A stretch of 64,000 nt of DNA from Paracoccus amoyensis (GTDB lineage Bacteria > Pseudomonadota > Alphaproteobacteria > Rhodobacterales > Rhodobacteraceae). The stretch is from positions 124,001 to 188,000 of the forward strand of contig NZ_JACOQL010000003.1 of assembly GCF_014490725.1 (NCBI RefSeq), written 5' to 3'. Under the pieces are notes generated by a model. It was not told the DNA's origin, ran no database searches, and saw only the letters and a list, made by a program, of their open reading frames with translations. Position numbers and translations under genes: made by a program. Of the stretch, positions 48,963-59,000 are shown in pieces; positions within the stretch are counted from its first letter, which is position 1; each line of letters opens with the position of its first letter.

Positions 48963-50302
48963 GCAGAGGATTATTCGGGACAGACGGTGTGCGCGGTCGC
49001 GCCAACACCTATCCCATGACAGCAGAGATGGCTTTGCGGTTGGGCGCGGCGGCTGGCCGGTATTTCCGCCGCGACAATAACAGTGCCCATCGGGTCGTGA
49101 TCGGCAAGGATACCCGTTTATCCGGCTATATGCTGGAAAACGCGCTGACCGCCGGTCTGACCTCGACCGGGATGAATGTGCTGCTGCTGGGCCCGGTGCC
49201 GACGCCTGCGGTCGGCTTTCTGACCCGCTCGATGCGTGCAGATGTGGGCATCATGATTTCAGCCAGCCATAACCCGGCCGAGGATAACGGCATCAAGTTT
49301 TTTGGTCCTGATGGCTTCAAGCTGTCGGATGAGGCCGAGGATGAGATTGAAGCCATCGTTGCAGGCGATATCGAACCGACGCAGCCCCGGAATATCGGCC
49401 GCGCCAAGCGGATCGACGATGGTCGCGGCCGTTATGTCGAATATGCCAAGACAACCTTCCCCGCCGGGCAGCGGTTGGACGGGCTGAAGATCGTGATCGA
49501 CTGTGCCAACGGTGCCGCCTATCGCGCCGCCCCCGAAGTGCTTTGGGAACTGGGGGCGGATGTCATTGCGATCGGTGTGAAGCCGGACGGTTTCAATATC
49601 AACGCGGGCGTCGGCTCGACCCATCCAGAAGCCTGCGCCGCCGCCGTGCTGGAACATGGCGCGCATCTGGGAATCAGTCTGGATGGTGACGCAGATCGGG
49701 TCGCCATCATCGACGAAAAAGGCCGCCTTGCCGATGGCGATCAGATCATGGCGTTGATGGCCGCACGCTGGGCCGAACAGGGGCGCCTGCGTGGCGATGC
49801 CCTGGTCGCAACGGTTATGTCGAACCTTGGGCTTGAACACTTCCTCGACCGTCGCGGATTGCGGCTGGAGCGCACGAAGGTCGGTGACCGCTATGTCGTC
49901 GAACGTATGCGCGAGGGCGGCTTCAATCTGGGCGGGGAACAGTCTGGCCATATCGTCATGACCGACTATGCCACCACGGGCGATGGCCTGATCGCGGCGA
50001 TGCAATTCCTTTCCGCGATGGCCGAAAGCGGCCAGCAGGCCAGCGAACTGGCGACCCAATTCGACCCCGTCCCACAACTGCTGAAAAACGTGCGCTATGC
50101 GGCGGGCGCAGATCCCTTGTCCGCAGCGGCAGTTCAGGCCGTGATCGCAGATGCGGAAAGCCGACTGGCCGGATCGGGCCGCGTGCTGATCCGTAAATCC
50201 GGAACCGAGCCGCTGATCCGCGTTATGGCAGAGGCCGAGAACGAGGTCCTGCTTCGTGAAGTGGTGGACGGGATCGTTGCAGCCGTCGAAAAGGCCGCCT
50301 GA
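48959..50302 (+). CDS. glmM: Phosphoglucosamine mutase
   Basis: 447 residues. The N-terminus [10 protein letters not shown], the phosphoserine loop [13 protein letters not shown] (active Ser S103), the metal-binding DGDADR and the sugar-binding GGEQSGH identify GlmM, which makes glucosamine 1-phosphate for peptidoglycan and LPS. It overlaps folP by four bases, the well-known folP-glmM pair. Confidence 0.97.
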   Translation: MSRGLFGTDGVRGRANTYPMTAEMALRLGAAAGRYFRRDNNSAHRVVIGKDTRLSGYMLENALTAGLTSTGMNVLLLGPVPTPAVGFLTRSMRADVGIMISASHNPAEDNGIKFFGPDGFKLSDEAEDEIEAIVAGDIEPTQPRNIGRAKRIDDGRGRYVEYAKTTFPAGQRLDGLKIVIDCANGAAYRAAPEVLWELGADVIAIGVKPDGFNINAGVGSTHPEACAAAVLEHGAHLGISLDGDADRVAIIDEKGRLADGDQIMALMAARWAEQGRLRGDALVATVMSNLGLEHFLDRRGLRLERTKVGDRYVVERMREGGFNLGGEQSGHIVMTDYATTGDGLIAAMQFLSAMAESGQQASELATQFDPVPQLLKNVRYAAGADPLSAAAVQAVIADAESRLAGSGRVLIRKSGTEPLIRVMAEAENEVLLREVVDGIVAAVEKAA

Positions 50303-50307
50303 ACCAT

Positions 50308-50336
50308 AAACGCCGCGCGTCACTCGCGCGGCGTTT
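50308..50336. terminator. Bidirectional terminator between glmM and the monooxygenase gene
   Basis: AAACGCCGCGCG, loop TCACT, CGCGCGGCGTTT: a perfect 12-bp stem between convergent genes, its right end adjoining the monooxygenase stop codon. Confidence 0.88.
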
Positions 50337-51460
50337 CACGATACGGTTTCGCGGATCGGATCATAGCCATAAATCCAATCGAATCGCGACAACAGCTTGC
50401 CCGGCGCAACCCGCCCTGCCAGCCGCAGCACCGTATGACCCACCAATCGCTTCGGCCCCGTCAGGTGATAGTTGCGGGCATTGTCGTTCGCGGCCTGCAC
50501 GATCCTGCTGCAGCGCGGCTTGCGCAGGCTTTCAAATCGCTGCAATGCCCGCCCCTGATCCATGTCGGCATCCAGACATGCGGTCAAAATCCACGCATCC
50601 TCGATCGCCATGCAGGCCCCTTGCGCCATGAACGGCAGCGTTGAATGTGCGGCATCGCCAATCACCACCTTCTGGCCATCCTGCCAGACCCGCGCCACCT
50701 CGTGCCGGAACAGGCCCCAGACATTGGTTTCATGCACCCGCGCCAGCCAATCAGGCACGGGCCCGCCAAATCCGGCAAAGGCGGCGCGCAGATTCGCCGG
50801 GTCGTCGGCATGTTTCCAGCCTTCTTCCTGCCAGTCATGGCGCTCGATCACGGCAACGATATTGCGCAACCCGGCCGGCAAAGGATAGCTGACCAGATGC
50901 CGCCCCGGTCCCATGAAGACCTGCGCTTCGGGGACGCCACCATCGTCTGCGATAACCGCGCGCCAAGCGGTTTGTCCGGTGAAGAATGGAACCTCGCGCC
51001 CGTTCAACGCGGTCCGAACCCTGCTGCGCAGACCATCCGCCCCGATCAACAGCGACGGTTGCGGAAAATCCACGACATCCTGCGCCAACTTGATGTCGAC
51101 CCCCGCGACACGCGCGGCATCAGCCAGCAACGCAATCAGACGGGCGCGGTGGATCAGACGAAAACGCCCGTCCGGGTGGCCCGATCCCAAATTCATCCTG
51201 ACAACATCCGCCCCGGATCTGTCCCGCAATCTGACAGCATGGCTGGGCAGCGAGGCCGCGTCCAGTGCAAGGCCCAGACCAAGCGCATCCAGCACGCGGA
51301 CCGCATTTGGCGAAAGCTGCAAACCGGCCCCAACCTCGGTCAATTCGGGTGCCCTTTCCAGAACCGCCACCCTGGCGCCGCGCTGCGCCAGCGCGATTGC
51401 CGCCGTCAGTCCGGCAATACCGGCACCGATGATCTGGATGTCACGCCCCTGCAACGACAT
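50336..51460 (-). CDS. FAD-dependent aromatic hydroxylase-like monooxygenase
   Basis: 374 residues. The FAD Rossmann motif IIGAGIAGLTAAIAL is at the start, followed by GLQLSPNAVRVLDALGL. IGADGLRSRVR near the middle and GDAAHSTLPFMAQGACMAIEDA near the end are the flavin-ring contacts. The family includes salicylate and 3-hydroxybenzoate hydroxylases; no aromatic pathway genes lie nearby, so the substrate is not predicted. A UbiH-type role is possible but less likely on sequence. It is convergent with glmM. Confidence 0.85.
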   Translation of the reverse strand: MSLQGRDIQIIGAGIAGLTAAIALAQRGARVAVLERAPELTEVGAGLQLSPNAVRVLDALGLGLALDAASLPSHAVRLRDRSGADVVRMNLGSGHPDGRFRLIHRARLIALLADAARVAGVDIKLAQDVVDFPQPSLLIGADGLRSRVRTALNGREVPFFTGQTAWRAVIADDGGVPEAQVFMGPGRHLVSYPLPAGLRNIVAVIERHDWQEEGWKHADDPANLRAAFAGFGGPVPDWLARVHETNVWGLFRHEVARVWQDGQKVVIGDAAHSTLPFMAQGACMAIEDAWILTACLDADMDQGRALQRFESLRKPRCSRIVQAANDNARNYHLTGPKRLVGHTVLRLAGRVAPGKLLSRFDWIYGYDPIRETVS

Positions 51461-51550
51461 GCCCGCACCCCTGTCAGAAATAGAAATGCCGCCAACCCAA
51501 AGGATCAGCGGCGCTCATCTTATGCTGATCTGCCGAACTCGGCTGATCGC

Positions 51551-51973
51551 TTAGTCGTCGCGGTGAACGCGTTCGCGGCGCTCGTGCTTTTCCTGCGCTT
51601 CCAGCGTCATGGTTGCAATCGGACGTGCATCAAGCCGCTTCAGGCTGATCGGCTCTCCGGTCATTTCGCAGTAACCGTATTCGCCGGTCTCAATGCGACG
51701 CAGGGCCGAGTCTATCTTGCTGACCAGCTTGCGTTGACGATCACGGGTCCGCAATTCGAGCGCGCGGTCGGTTTCTTCGCTGGCACGATCTGCCAGATCG
51801 GGAACGGCACGGGCACTGTCTTGCAGGCCTTCCAGTGTTTCTGCTGACTGATCCAGCAGTTCCTGCTTCCATGCTTCTAGTTTCCGGCGGAAATATTCCA
51901 ACTGCCGATCATTCATGAACGGCTCGTCTTCGGCGGGACGATAATCCTGAGGCAGGAAGGTCTGGGCTTTCAT
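51551..51973 (-). CDS. dksA: DksA-type RNA polymerase-binding regulator with one zinc-finger cysteine
   Basis: 140 residues from the ATG at 51973 (MKAQTFLPQDY). The N-terminal coiled coil (about 20-95) with DLADRASEETDRAL carries the acidic tip used on RNA polymerase. The finger reads YGYCEMTGEPISLKRLDARP: only C102 of the four cysteines of E. coli DksA is kept; the others are T105, T123 and A126. Single-cysteine DksA is established in Rhodobacter. It works with ppGpp in the stringent response. It diverges from the MoxR gene, with 166 bases between. Confidence 0.9.
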   Translation of the reverse strand: MKAQTFLPQDYRPAEDEPFMNDRQLEYFRRKLEAWKQELLDQSAETLEGLQDSARAVPDLADRASEETDRALELRTRDRQRKLVSKIDSALRRIETGEYGYCEMTGEPISLKRLDARPIATMTLEAQEKHERRERVHRDD

Positions 51974-52139
51974 GCGTCTCTCCGGCAGCATATGCGGCGG
52001 TATAACCGGCATTGCCCGCCAACTAACGGATGAAGTCCGGCTTGTCACTAGCCGAAAGGTCAGTATTTGTGCATTGACCGGCCGAACTTCGCGCAGAGCG
52101 GTTTGGACACCACTCATTTTTCGCGAAAGGAGAGCTTTC

Positions 52140-52979
52140 ATGCAATTCACCGGAACTGATCGCTATGTTGCGCCGCCCGAACTGGCGATTGCCGTCAATG
52201 CTGCCGTCACGCTGGAACGTCCGCTGTTGGTCAAGGGTGAGCCGGGAACCGGCAAAACCGAGCTTGCGCGGCAGGTTGCGGAAAGCCTTGGCCTGCCGAT
52301 CATTGAATGGCATGTGAAATCGACCACCAAGGCCCAGCAGGGTCTGTATGAATATGACGCGGTCAGCCGTTTGCGCGACAGCCAACTGGGCGATGAACGC
52401 GTGCATGACGTGGCCAATTATATCCGCAAAGGCAAACTGTGGCAGGCGTTCGATGCCCCCGAAAAAGTCGTCCTGCTGATCGATGAGATCGACAAGGCTG
52501 ATATCGAATTTCCGAACGATCTGCTGCAGGAACTGGATCGGATGGAGTTTCACATCTATGAGACCGGCGAAACGATCCGCGCACAGCACCGACCCGTGGT
52601 CGTCATCACCTCGAATAACGAAAAGGAACTGCCCGACGCGTTTTTGCGCCGCTGTTTCTTTCACTACATCCGCTTCCCTGACGCAGATACCCTGAGACAA
52701 ATTGTCGGGGTGCATTATCCCGGCCTGAAACCCGCCCTGCTGCAAGAGGCCTTGACCCAGTTTTTTGAACTGCGCGAAGCCCCCGGCCTGAAAAAGAAGC
52801 CATCGACCAGCGAATTGCTGGACTGGCTCAAGCTGATCCTGGCCGAAGATCTGTCGCCCGAAGATCTGAAGCGCGATCCGGGTGAGATGCTGCCGAAACT
52901 TCATGGTGCGCTGTTAAAGAATGAACAGGATGTGGCACTGTTTGAAAAGCTGGCATTCATGGCACGGAGGCAAAGATGA
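52140..52979 (+). CDS. MoxR-family AAA+ ATPase
   Basis: 279 residues from the ATG at 52140, after AAAGGAGAG; an in-frame stretch upstream is noncoding in character. Walker A GEPGTGKT is at 33-40, Walker B LLIDEID at 112-118, and VVVITSNNEKELPDAFLRRC has sensor 1 and the arginine finger. MoxR ATPases act with VWA-domain proteins as chaperones that insert metal cofactors or assemble complexes. The next gene here is a GNAT that overlaps it by four bases, and no VWA partner is in the window. Confidence 0.9.
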   Translation: MQFTGTDRYVAPPELAIAVNAAVTLERPLLVKGEPGTGKTELARQVAESLGLPIIEWHVKSTTKAQQGLYEYDAVSRLRDSQLGDERVHDVANYIRKGKLWQAFDAPEKVVLLIDEIDKADIEFPNDLLQELDRMEFHIYETGETIRAQHRPVVVITSNNEKELPDAFLRRCFFHYIRFPDADTLRQIVGVHYPGLKPALLQEALTQFFELREAPGLKKKPSTSELLDWLKLILAEDLSPEDLKRDPGEMLPKLHGALLKNEQDVALFEKLAFMARRQR

Positions 52980-53425
52980 CGGTCATCATTCGCGCGGTCG
53001 CCGAAAAGGACAAAGAACCGTGGCAGCGCCTCTATGACGGCTATCACCGCTATTATGAACGTCCCGATCTGCCGCAATCCTTCTTCGATCAGGCATTTGA
53101 TCGGCTTATCGCCAAAAAGCCAGGCGATTTCATTGGCTTGGTAGCAGAAGATGATGGGAAACTTCTGGGTCTGACGCATTACACATATCATGCGCATCTT
53201 TGGCGGCCCGAAGGCGTCTGCTATCTGCAAGACCTGTTCACGGCAGAGGATGCCCGTGGCAAAGGCGTCGGGCGTGCGTTGATACAGGCGGTTTATCACG
53301 CGGCTGACGCTGCGGGCGTGCCCAGCGTTTACTGGCTGACGCAAGAGTTCAACTATGCGGGCCGAATGCTTTACGATCAGGTCGCAACGCGAACCCCATT
53401 CATCCGCTATAATCGTCCGCTGTAG
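52976..53425 (+). CDS. GNAT-family N-acetyltransferase
   Basis: 149 residues. Its ATG overlaps the MoxR stop as ATGA. The acetyl-CoA-binding loop is seen in LYDLFTAEDARGKGVGRALIQAVYH-like sequence (QDLFTAEDARGKGVGRAL), with the late AGRMLYDQVATRTPFIRY matching the family end. The acceptor is unknown. Coupling to MoxR suggests a shared transcript, perhaps a shared task. Confidence 0.88.
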   Translation: MTVIIRAVAEKDKEPWQRLYDGYHRYYERPDLPQSFFDQAFDRLIAKKPGDFIGLVAEDDGKLLGLTHYTYHAHLWRPEGVCYLQDLFTAEDARGKGVGRALIQAVYHAADAAGVPSVYWLTQEFNYAGRMLYDQVATRTPFIRYNRPL

Positions 53426-53514
53426 AACATAGCTTCTGTCATTCCCCGGACTTCGGCGTTGCCGTTTCGCATAACGACGATAAGCTGCACCGAAATTGAG
53501 GGAGAACAGAATCC

Positions 53515-54795
53515 ATGAGCCAAGGCTTTGATACAACAGCCATCCACGCGGGCAGCGACGCGGATCCGGCCACTGGTGCACGGCAGGTGCCTATCTATCA
53601 GACGACCGCCTATGCCTTTCGCGATGCCGAACACGCAGCCCGTTTGTTCAACCTGCAAGAGGTTGGATATATCTATTCCCGTCTGACCAATCCGACGGTC
53701 GCAGCTTTGCAGACCAAAGTCGCGGCGTTGGAAGGGGGCGTGGGTGCGGTCTGCTGTTCCTCGGGCCACGCGGCGCAGATCATGGCGCTTTTCCCGTTAA
53801 TGAGTCCGGGAAAGAATATCATCGCATCTACAAGGCTTTACGGCGGGACTGTCACGCAGTTCTCGCAGACATTCAAACGCTTCGGCTGGTCCGCGAAATT
53901 CGTCGACCTGGACGATCTGAAGGCGGTCGAAGCGGCCATCGACGACGACACGCGCGCGATCTTTTGTGAATCGATCAGCAATCCGGGCGGCTATGTGACC
54001 GATATTCCCGCCATCGCAGAAATCGCTGACGCTGCGGGCATCCCGCTGATCGTGGATAATACGCTGGCCACGCCCTATCTGTGCAAACCGATCGAGATGG
54101 GCGCGACGCTGGTTGTGCACAGTCTGACCAAATACATGACCGGAAATGGCACCGTGACTGGCGGCGTGGTCGTGGACAGCGGCAAATTCGACTGGTCAGC
54201 CAGCGACAAATTCCCCAGCCTGTCCGAACCCGAGCCTGCCTATCACGGGCTGAAATTCCACGAAACCTTTGGTGGACTGGCATTTACTTTCCATGGCATC
54301 GCTATCGGCCTGCGCGATCTGGGCATGACCATGAACCCGCAAGGTGCACATTACACCCTGATCGGGATAGAGACATTGGGGCTGCGGATGCCACGGCACG
54401 TGGAGAACACGCAGAAAGTCGCGGCCTGGCTTGAAAACGACCCACGCGTGACCGGCGTCACCTATGCCGGGTTGGAATCCTCGCCCTGGAACAAGACGGC
54501 GCAGCGGGTCTATCCAAAGGGTGCCGGTGCGCTGTTCACCTTTTCGATCAAAGGCGGATATACGGCGGCGGTAAAGCTGGTCGACGCGCTGAAATTGTTC
54601 AGCCATGTCGCCAATCTGGGTGATGCCCGGTCACTGGTGATACATTCCGCATCCACCACGCATCGGCAACTGACCGAAGAACAGCAGCGGGCCGCAGGGG
54701 CCGGCCCCGAGGTGGTTCGCCTGTCCATCGGCATCGAGGATGCGGACGATCTGATCGCCGACCTGGATCAGGCATTGGCAAAAGCGACAGCTTAA
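53515..54795 (+). CDS. metY: O-acetylhomoserine sulfhydrylase
   Basis: 426 residues, the usual length. It is a PLP enzyme of the Cys/Met metabolism family; the Schiff-base lysine is K206 in VHSLTKYMTGNGT, and YSRLTNPTVAALQ and TRLYGGTVTQF are typical. It makes homocysteine from O-acetylhomoserine and sulfide for methionine synthesis. I looked for a SAM riboswitch in its 89-base leader and found none. A terminator follows directly. Confidence 0.95.
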   Translation: MSQGFDTTAIHAGSDADPATGARQVPIYQTTAYAFRDAEHAARLFNLQEVGYIYSRLTNPTVAALQTKVAALEGGVGAVCCSSGHAAQIMALFPLMSPGKNIIASTRLYGGTVTQFSQTFKRFGWSAKFVDLDDLKAVEAAIDDDTRAIFCESISNPGGYVTDIPAIAEIADAAGIPLIVDNTLATPYLCKPIEMGATLVVHSLTKYMTGNGTVTGGVVVDSGKFDWSASDKFPSLSEPEPAYHGLKFHETFGGLAFTFHGIAIGLRDLGMTMNPQGAHYTLIGIETLGLRMPRHVENTQKVAAWLENDPRVTGVTYAGLESSPWNKTAQRVYPKGAGALFTFSIKGGYTAAVKLVDALKLFSHVANLGDARSLVIHSASTTHRQLTEEQQRAAGAGPEVVRLSIGIEDADDLIADLDQALAKATA

Positions 54796-54819
54796 AAAAG
54801 GGGCCGACTGGCCCCTTTT
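54796..54819 (+). terminator. metY: Rho-independent terminator after metY
   Basis: AAAAGGGGCC, loop GACT, GGCCCCTTTT: a perfect 10-bp stem with a T tail, starting at the base after the metY stop. Confidence 0.93.
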
Positions 54820-54844
54820 CATTTCCGAACAGTATGCTGACAGA

Positions 54845-55783
54845 CTAGTTCGAAGGCGCTTCACCTTCCTCCGGGGCATTGCCCATGGGCACGACCGGCT
54901 CACCCGGTGCTGGCGCACCCTGATCGGTGCCCATCGGCGGGGGCATGTCACCGGCGGGTTCACCGCGCTCGCCAGATTTGTCATGACCACCACCATGATG
55001 GCCACCCTTGCGCGGCGCACAGGCACCATCGCCGATCAGCGCATATTCAGCCTCGATCTGCGCACTCATCGACAGCTCGCCAGCTGCAATCGGCGTGCTT
55101 GCGGCGTCCGAGGCCGCACGCGCCTCCATCATCATCGGGCGCGGACCTTCGGGCTGCGGCGTATCGCGCAACGAAAGGACAGGGCCAAGCGTCAGGCCGC
55201 TGGCCTCGGCCAGAACTTCGGCCTTGCGGCGCGCATCCTCGACGGCTTTGCGGCGGGCATCATCTTCGGCGTCCGATCCGTCTTCGCGCTGGAAGCTGAT
55301 GCCGTTGATCTCATTCGCGCCGGCATTGACGATGGCGTCCATCACCTGGCCCAGATTGCCGATCTCTTTCACGCGGACCGACACCATGTTCGACGCCTGA
55401 TAGCCAACCACGGTCGGGGCGCGGTTTTCACCATAATCCATCATCGGATTCAGGTTTAGACCCGAAGTCTGGACGTCAGCCTGTTCGATGCCCGCTTCGC
55501 CAAGCGCCGCGATCACAGCCGTCTGACGTTCTGCATTCTGCTTCATCGCTTCGGCAGCGCTTTCGGCTTGGGTCGTAACGCCCAGCTGAATGGTCGCCAT
55601 ATCCGGCGCGATACGCGCCTCGCCCGTGCCATTGACGCTGATTGTTGACATGCCGCCATTGCCCGCCATTGGCGAACACATCGTGCCGCCCTGCTGTGCC
55701 ATAGCCGGCATCGCCATCGTCAGCGCCAAAGCGGTCGACATCGCGAAAATGGCCTGCCCGGTCCTGCGTGTAGTGATCATCAT
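54845..55783 (-). CDS. SIMPL-domain (DUF541) periplasmic protein
   Basis: 312 residues from the ATG at 55783, after AAAGGACAGGGG. A signal peptide precedes a SIMPL/DUF541 domain (about residues 45-240): ISVNGTGEARIAPDMATIQLGV is its usual first strand, with YQASNMVSVRVKEIGNLGQVMDAIVNAGANEINGI in the middle. The last ~75 residues are Gly/Pro/His-rich (HHGGGHDKSG) and likely unstructured, maybe metal-binding. Some family members affect outer-membrane stress; the exact role is unknown. Confidence 0.84.
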   Translation of the reverse strand: MMITTRRTGQAIFAMSTALALTMAMPAMAQQGGTMCSPMAGNGGMSTISVNGTGEARIAPDMATIQLGVTTQAESAAEAMKQNAERQTAVIAALGEAGIEQADVQTSGLNLNPMMDYGENRAPTVVGYQASNMVSVRVKEIGNLGQVMDAIVNAGANEINGISFQREDGSDAEDDARRKAVEDARRKAEVLAEASGLTLGPVLSLRDTPQPEGPRPMMMEARAASDAASTPIAAGELSMSAQIEAEYALIGDGACAPRKGGHHGGGHDKSGERGEPAGDMPPPMGTDQGAPAPGEPVVPMGNAPEEGEAPSN

Positions 55784-56007
55784 CCCCTGTCCTTTCACGG
55801 TTCGGAATCCCTTTGCGACGATAACGCCAGATATAGACGATATGTTCACCCCCGCTCGGATCACAGTTTCGCTGATTTTTGTTCACAGATACGGCAGAAA
55901 TCCGCGAGATATGCTTTCCTCACCCCACAAATTGCGGTAAATCATAATCAACCCCACCAAATCGCGGCATCAGAACACGCGATCATAATCGAGCAGCGAA
56001 TAAAAAC

Positions 56008-59000
56008 ATGAATAAACATGCCGCACCGCCCGAATTTGCCATGAGCTTCACGCAAGAAGCCGTGCTTTTGGAACAACGTCAGGGACGCGACTGGCGACCC
56101 TTGGGCCAAGCCTATTTCGCCGGTCGAGAGATGGCCGCGAAGCTGCACGCCCTGCGTGATGAAGCGGGCGGCGCATCTGGCGACCTGGATACCATTCTCG
56201 TGATCCCCGACGACCAGATCCTTTACACTACGCTGACGGTGCCATTCGGCTCTGACACGGCGGCGATCATTGGCCGCGCACTTGAAGGGATGACCCCCTA
56301 CAAGACCACCGAACTGGCCTTTGACTGGTGCCCGGCCGAAAATGGCGAGATCGAGACGCTGCGCGTTGCCGCCGTCGCCCGGCGCACGCTGGAAGAGGCA
56401 GAAGATTTCGCCCGCGCTCAGGGATTCCATCCGGCAGGATTCATTGCCCGCCCCGGTGACAACCGCTTTGAAGGCGATCCCGAATTCGGCCCAAGCCGTC
56501 TGGCGCAGGAACAACTGACCCGCCACCCCTTCTCGGAGCCTGATCTTAGTCAGGCGCGGATCACCGACCCGGTTATTGCAGATGCCCCCGTGCCGAGCGA
56601 ACCGGCACCTGTGGTCGAAACCGCAGCGTCAAAGGTGGTCGCCGAGGAAGCAGAAGAGGCGATGACCTCGGCTGCGGCTCTGGCTGCCTCGGAACCGGTT
56701 GAGCCTGCCAAAGCGACCGAAACGCAAGCCCCGGTGGCTGCTGTCACGGTGTCGCGTATCATTGCGCATCATGTGCATGTGGCAGCGGCAGAACCAAAAC
56801 AATCAAAGCCCGACGCGATCGCGCGCCTGCAGGCTGCCGTCGAAAACGTCAAGGCAGCCAATTCGGAAACGCCAACCAATTCGGAACTGCCAACCAATTC
56901 GGAACGGGCAGCGCAGCAAGCAGTCAAGGACGAACTGGTTGAAATCGACGCCCAAGAGCCGGCCGAAGATGCCGAGGGCCTGGCAATAGGAGTGATCCGT
57001 CACGGCGCACGAAAAGCACCCTCGACCCAAGGGCTGTCCCCTCGTGCGCAGGCTGTTCATTCCCGCGCACGTGAAGCCAAGGCGCTGCGTGCCGAACAGT
57101 CCGATGTCGAGCCTGCAATCGCTGCGCCCTCTTTGTTGACACGGGTGCGGAACCTGAACCCAAGCCGTTTGACCATGATGATCGGTGGTTTGGCGGTGCT
57201 GGTGCTGGTCGTGCTGATCTTCTTCGGTGGTCGCGGTGACGATGTGCCTGTCGCGCAGACCGAACCCGCAAGCGAACAGGTTGTCGCGACGCCCGCCACG
57301 CAAGACGCCATTCCGGAACAAGACGTCGTTCAGGAGGGTGCGTTGGACGATGTCGGCACTGCCGAAGCTGAATTTGCAGATCAGAACCTGCCAGCCGCCG
57401 CTGCATCAGAGGGCGAAACAGCGCAGTCCGAAACCGCAGCGGCACCGATCGAAACCATCGATGAATCGTCCCCACCCGTCGCGCCTGCCGATCTGGCGAC
57501 GGACCAGGCCGCACCGGCTGAAGCCATCACCGATGCGCAACAACAGGCTGCCGCAACGGCAGCGACGGCAGCAACCACGGCTGTGGCCGCGCCAAGCGTT
57601 ACGACAAGCCGCCCACCAGCCGCCCGTCCGGCACAACAGCCCGCAGCAGCAGCCGAACCCGAACGTAACGCTGCGCAGATGGCGCTTGGCAACGATACGC
57701 TGAGCCGCGCACTGAATGACGCGATTGTCGCCCGCGATGCCCAGCGTGCGGCCGCGGCTGCCGAGGCTGCGCGCCAGCAAACCATCAGCGCGGCAACCAT
57801 GACGGGCGATCTGGCGAACGCGCCCAGATCGCGCTCGATCGGTCAGGCGACGGCAACGCCGACGCCTGCGGCTGCACCTGCGCCGACGACGCGCCAACCG
57901 CGTCTGGCAAGCTCGGCCCGCCCGCCGCGTGCAACCCCGGCCCGTGCCACACAAACGGCAACGGATCGTCAGCCGACGGTTCCGGCCAATCCGCAACCCT
58001 ATGCGCAGCGCACGCAGCCAGAGCCAAGCCGTCTGACCGGCAACCGCCCCCCAGAACGCCCGGCCACGCAGCGCCGCGCCGCTGAACCGGTCGTGACCCC
58101 GGCTGCCGCTGCGCCTGCCGCGGCACCAGCAGCCACGACCCAGCCGGCAACGCGCCCTGCCGCATCGTCGCCGCGCCCGCCATCGCGCCCTGACCGGCAG
58201 ACCATGCTTGAGGAAGGCAGCACCAACGAAGACGCTGCTCCGACCAAACTGACGGCGGATGAGCGTCTGTTTCTGGAAAACCTGCTGCTTGATCTGCGCA
58301 CCGCGCAGGTCGGCGCAAACGGTTTGACACAAGCAGAACGGGGTGCCCTTATCCGTTTGGCCGATGCGCGTCCGACCCGCCGTCCGTTATCCGTCGGTGC
58401 AACGTCGGAACAGGCCGTTCGTGACGCGGTCGCGGCGGCCGTAGCCGATACGGATCGCCCCACACCTCGCACCGATGCCCAGGCCGCACCGCCATCAATG
58501 GCCTCTGCATCTTCTTCGGCAGGGCTTGGAAGCTCGACGCGCCCCATGGCCCGCCCCGGCAACCGGACCGTCGCCAGCGGCAATGACCCCGGCCCTGGCA
58601 ACTCCAGCCTTTCAAAAGCGGCAGTTGAAGATGCGATAGCTTCTGCCGTTGCCAGTTCGCCCTCCCAGCCAGGCGCCGTCCCATTGACGGCGCTTACTTC
58701 ATCTGCGATCCCCGGTCGCCGTCCGGGCGGCGGTCGTGCCGCAGCTTCTGCGGTTGCCGATGCGGTTTCGCTGGCGGCCACGTCGTCCAACGCTCCCACT
58801 GCTGCCGACCTTCGCGCGGCGGCAGAGGCCCAAAGCGCCGACGAGCTTGCAGCGCAGCGCCGGGCCGACGATGATCTTCAACGTCAGGCGGAGGAACGCG
58901 CCCGTCAGTTCGCCGCAGCCGACGCCCGCGCCGAGGCGCAGGCCCGTGCCGCCGCCGAGGCCCGCGCACGTGCGCAGGCCGAAGCAGAAGCCGCCAATGC

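Noticed and set aside
53426..53514. SAM-II or related riboswitch before metY
   Set aside because: The 89-base leader lacks the conserved pairing and core bases; only a GATAA-G stretch is similar.
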